Under the pieces are notes generated by a model. It ran no database searches and was not told the DNA's origin. It worked only from the letters and a program-made list of their open reading frames with translations. DNA of 64,000 nt from Bacteroidaceae bacterium (GTDB lineage Bacteria; Bacteroidota; Bacteroidia; Bacteroidales; Bacteroidaceae). Both the position numbers and the translations under genes were made by a program. The stretch is taken from NCBI GenBank assembly GCA_900770665.1, contig CAAGKZ010000015.1:16711-80710 (forward strand), in the 5' to 3' direction. This document shows, in pieces, positions 62,253 through 64,000 of this stretch (position 1 is the first letter of the stretch; each line of letters starts with the position of its first letter).

Positions 62253-64000
62253 ATGAAACTACTAAAAACTGTTGGAAGGTCGCTTTTTGCGGCAACAATC
62301 CTGGGATTGGCACTGACTTTCGTACCTACCGAAGGTTGGGCAAAGGCTGCAACAATGCAGCAGAAGGACGGCACCGTCAAAGGTACTGTAGTTGATGAAT
62401 TCGGCGAACCGATGTTCGGTGCTGTGGCATTCGTTGTCGGAACAACAAATTCATCGCCCATTGACTTTGATGGAAACTTTGAATTGCGCAATGTAGAAAA
62501 AGGCGCTACTATCCGCGTAACTCTTATGGGTTACAAGTGCGACGACCAGGTATGGAAGGGCGGCGCGCTCAAGTTCGTGATGAAAGAGGAGTCTACAGCC
62601 CTTGACGAGGTGGTTGTAACAGCCATGGGTATCATGCGTAAGGAGAAATCACTTACCTACGCGACACAGCTCATCAAGGCCGACGAACTTTTGAAGGCTC
62701 CCGATGCAAACGTTGTAAACTCACTCGAGGGTAAGATTTCGGGTATCACCATCACCCCAAGTGCCGGTGGTGCCGGTGGTGCATCAAAGATTGTGCTCCG
62801 TGGTAACAAGTCAATCCAGGGAGAGAACTCACCACTCATCGTCATTGACGGTGTGCCAATGACAAACAGCATCCGTGGACAGGCGGGAGCGACAGCCATG
62901 ACCACAGGTTCAACAACTGAAGGTAGCGACCCGCTTTCAATGATTAACCCCGACGATATCGAGTCTATGAACGTGCTCAAGGGCGCCAATGCAGCGGCAC
63001 TCTACGGTTCACGTGCAGCCAACGGTGTTGTCATGATTACCACCAAGAAAGGTAAGGAGGGTAAAATGGAGGTTACATTCACTTCAAACACCTCTTTCGA
63101 CACACCTTTGCTGACCCACAAACTCCAGAACAGTTATGGTGGCTACCGCGCTGCAAACAACGAATTTATAGCCGACAGTTGGGGTGACAAATTGAGCGGA
63201 GAGGGTAAATGGATTCACAGCTACCAGGCCAACAAGCAGTTCTTCAACGAGAATAACGAGGACGGCACTCCAAACATGTTCAATGCATATCTGCGTAACT
63301 ACGCAATCGATGACATCGCAAATATGTACCGTACAGGTATAAGCACAAATAATTCAGTTTCGGTATCAGGAGGTACAGAGAAGATACAGACATACGTATC
63401 ATACTCGAACTCATATTCACAGGGCATGATGCCTACAAACCAATACGACCGTAACACTTTCGCGTTCCGCCAGACATACAAACTTTGGGACCGTTTGACC
63501 CTCAACGCTAACGTAAACTACAACCAGGCAAAGACAAAGAACCGTGTCGGTGGAGGTACAATAGGCAACCCAATATACCATCTCTACAACACACCACGTG
63601 ATGTGGATATGGAGTACTACAAGGACAACTACAGCGCCAAAGGCCAGTGGTTGTCATCGGGCGACAAAGATGGCAACGGCGGCCAGGTTTATTGGGAAGA
63701 CGTATCGGGCGACGGTACCGTGATAATGAAGAACTACGGCAATGTACTCCTTACAGGCCCCATGCAGCAGTATGCAATCCAGAAGCCGCTTTACAACAAC
63801 CCATATTGGTTGTTGAACCAGAATGGCGACGAGAGTACAGAGGACCGTTTCTCGGCAACATTCAGCGGAACACTCAACATTATCGATGGCCTCAGCCTGC
63901 AGGGACGCGTATCTCTCGACCACACAAAATACCAGAACGAAGGCCAGACATACGCATCTACATGGTATGACGTGGAGATGTACCGTTATGGCCGTTACTG
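62253..64000 (+). CDS. SusC-like TonB-dependent receptor, C-terminus beyond window
   Basis: The first 582 codons of a SusC/RagA-type outer-membrane receptor. A signal peptide (about 1-31, ending near GWAKA) is followed by a carboxypeptidase-regulatory-like domain (GTVKGTVVDEFGEPMFGAVAF...), the DEVVVTAMG segment before the plug, the plug with VNSLEGKISGITITPSAGGAGG, LIVIDGVPMTN and LKGANAAALYGSRAANGVVMITTKKG, then the start of the barrel. Together with a SusD lipoprotein, probably encoded next, it imports a glycan or peptide into the periplasm. The ligand cannot be read from this part. Confidence 0.95.
   Translation, partial: MKLLKTVGRSLFAATILGLALTFVPTEGWAKAATMQQKDGTVKGTVVDEFGEPMFGAVAFVVGTTNSSPIDFDGNFELRNVEKGATIRVTLMGYKCDDQVWKGGALKFVMKEESTALDEVVVTAMGIMRKEKSLTYATQLIKADELLKAPDANVVNSLEGKISGITITPSAGGAGGASKIVLRGNKSIQGENSPLIVIDGVPMTNSIRGQAGATAMTTGSTTEGSDPLSMINPDDIESMNVLKGANAAALYGSRAANGVVMITTKKGKEGKMEVTFTSNTSFDTPLLTHKLQNSYGGYRAANNEFIADSWGDKLSGEGKWIHSYQANKQFFNENNEDGTPNMFNAYLRNYAIDDIANMYRTGISTNNSVSVSGGTEKIQTYVSYSNSYSQGMMPTNQYDRNTFAFRQTYKLWDRLTLNANVNYNQAKTKNRVGGGTIGNPIYHLYNTPRDVDMEYYKDNYSAKGQWLSSGDKDGNGGQVYWEDVSGDGTVIMKNYGNVLLTGPMQQYAIQKPLYNNPYWLLNQNGDESTEDRFSATFSGTLNIIDGLSLQGRVSLDHTKYQNEGQTYASTWYDVEMYRYGRY

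Overview
The window is a piece of chromosome from a Bacteroidetes bacterium, most likely a gut-type member of the order Bacteroidales. The evidence is direct: many genes are preceded by the Bacteroidetes -7 box TAnnTTTG (often with a TTTG or TTG about 19-20 bases upstream), translation starts sit in A-rich leaders with almost no Shine-Dalgarno sequence, and the window holds a SusC-type receptor, the type IX secretion translocon SprA, and secreted glycosidases for host-type sugars. I cannot name the species; a Prevotellaceae-like or related family would fit.

Positions 1-7400 are the accessory part. Four minus-strand genes (a secreted unknown protein cut by the window edge, a Sel1-repeat protein, a 54-residue small protein and a zinc-metallopeptidase-like protein) are separated by three copies of one DNA module. 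The module combines a 36-bp dyad, a Bacteroidetes promoter and, in recognisable form, the start of a signal-peptide gene. In the third copy the gene behind the promoter has lost everything after about 17 codons and the peptidase gene follows. A plus-strand lipoprotein (propeller, one membrane helix, long helical cytoplasmic tail) comes next, then a nested palindromic element.

Positions 7400-32200 hold a YeiH-like exporter, a large GH2 beta-galactosidase with ricin-like N-terminal domains and a type IX sorting tail, a divergent GH29 alpha-L-fucosidase, cutC-xpt, a copper/zinc permease with a C-terminal HMA domain, a large transglutaminase-fold protein, an ABC exporter, ruvA-sprA-L,D-transpeptidase, a membrane-bound phosphoethanolamine-transferase-like protein and tRNA-Arg(CCU). 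Two families of short interspersed repeats lie here, one of them inside the permease reading frame.

Positions 32500-50500 are mainly housekeeping: a TPR protein, an AraC-type regulator, an AlkD-like protein, a fur-purA-zinc peptidase-hisS operon, an ABC ATPase/permease pair, pta-ackA (acetate production), a lipoprotein, CCA transferase plus an outer-membrane efflux protein, and a minus-strand group glycosyltransferase-radC-DUF59-lpxH. The elongation factor P gene at 49869-50435 has a tandem array of about 83-bp units upstream, each carrying a -7 box pointing at efp.

Positions 50900-64000 carry an RND tripartite efflux operon (membrane fusion protein, pump, outer-membrane channel), a TonB-dependent outer-membrane receptor with its own promoter, the 2-oxoglutarate:ferredoxin oxidoreductase genes korA-korB, and the first 582 codons of a SusC-like receptor. 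The susC leader contains an unusual hairpin that overlaps an 11-codon open frame with a strong Shine-Dalgarno sequence.

No CRISPR array, phage, transposase gene or rRNA was seen. The best candidates for something new are the triplicated promoter/signal-peptide module, the efp promoter array and the susC leader hairpin.
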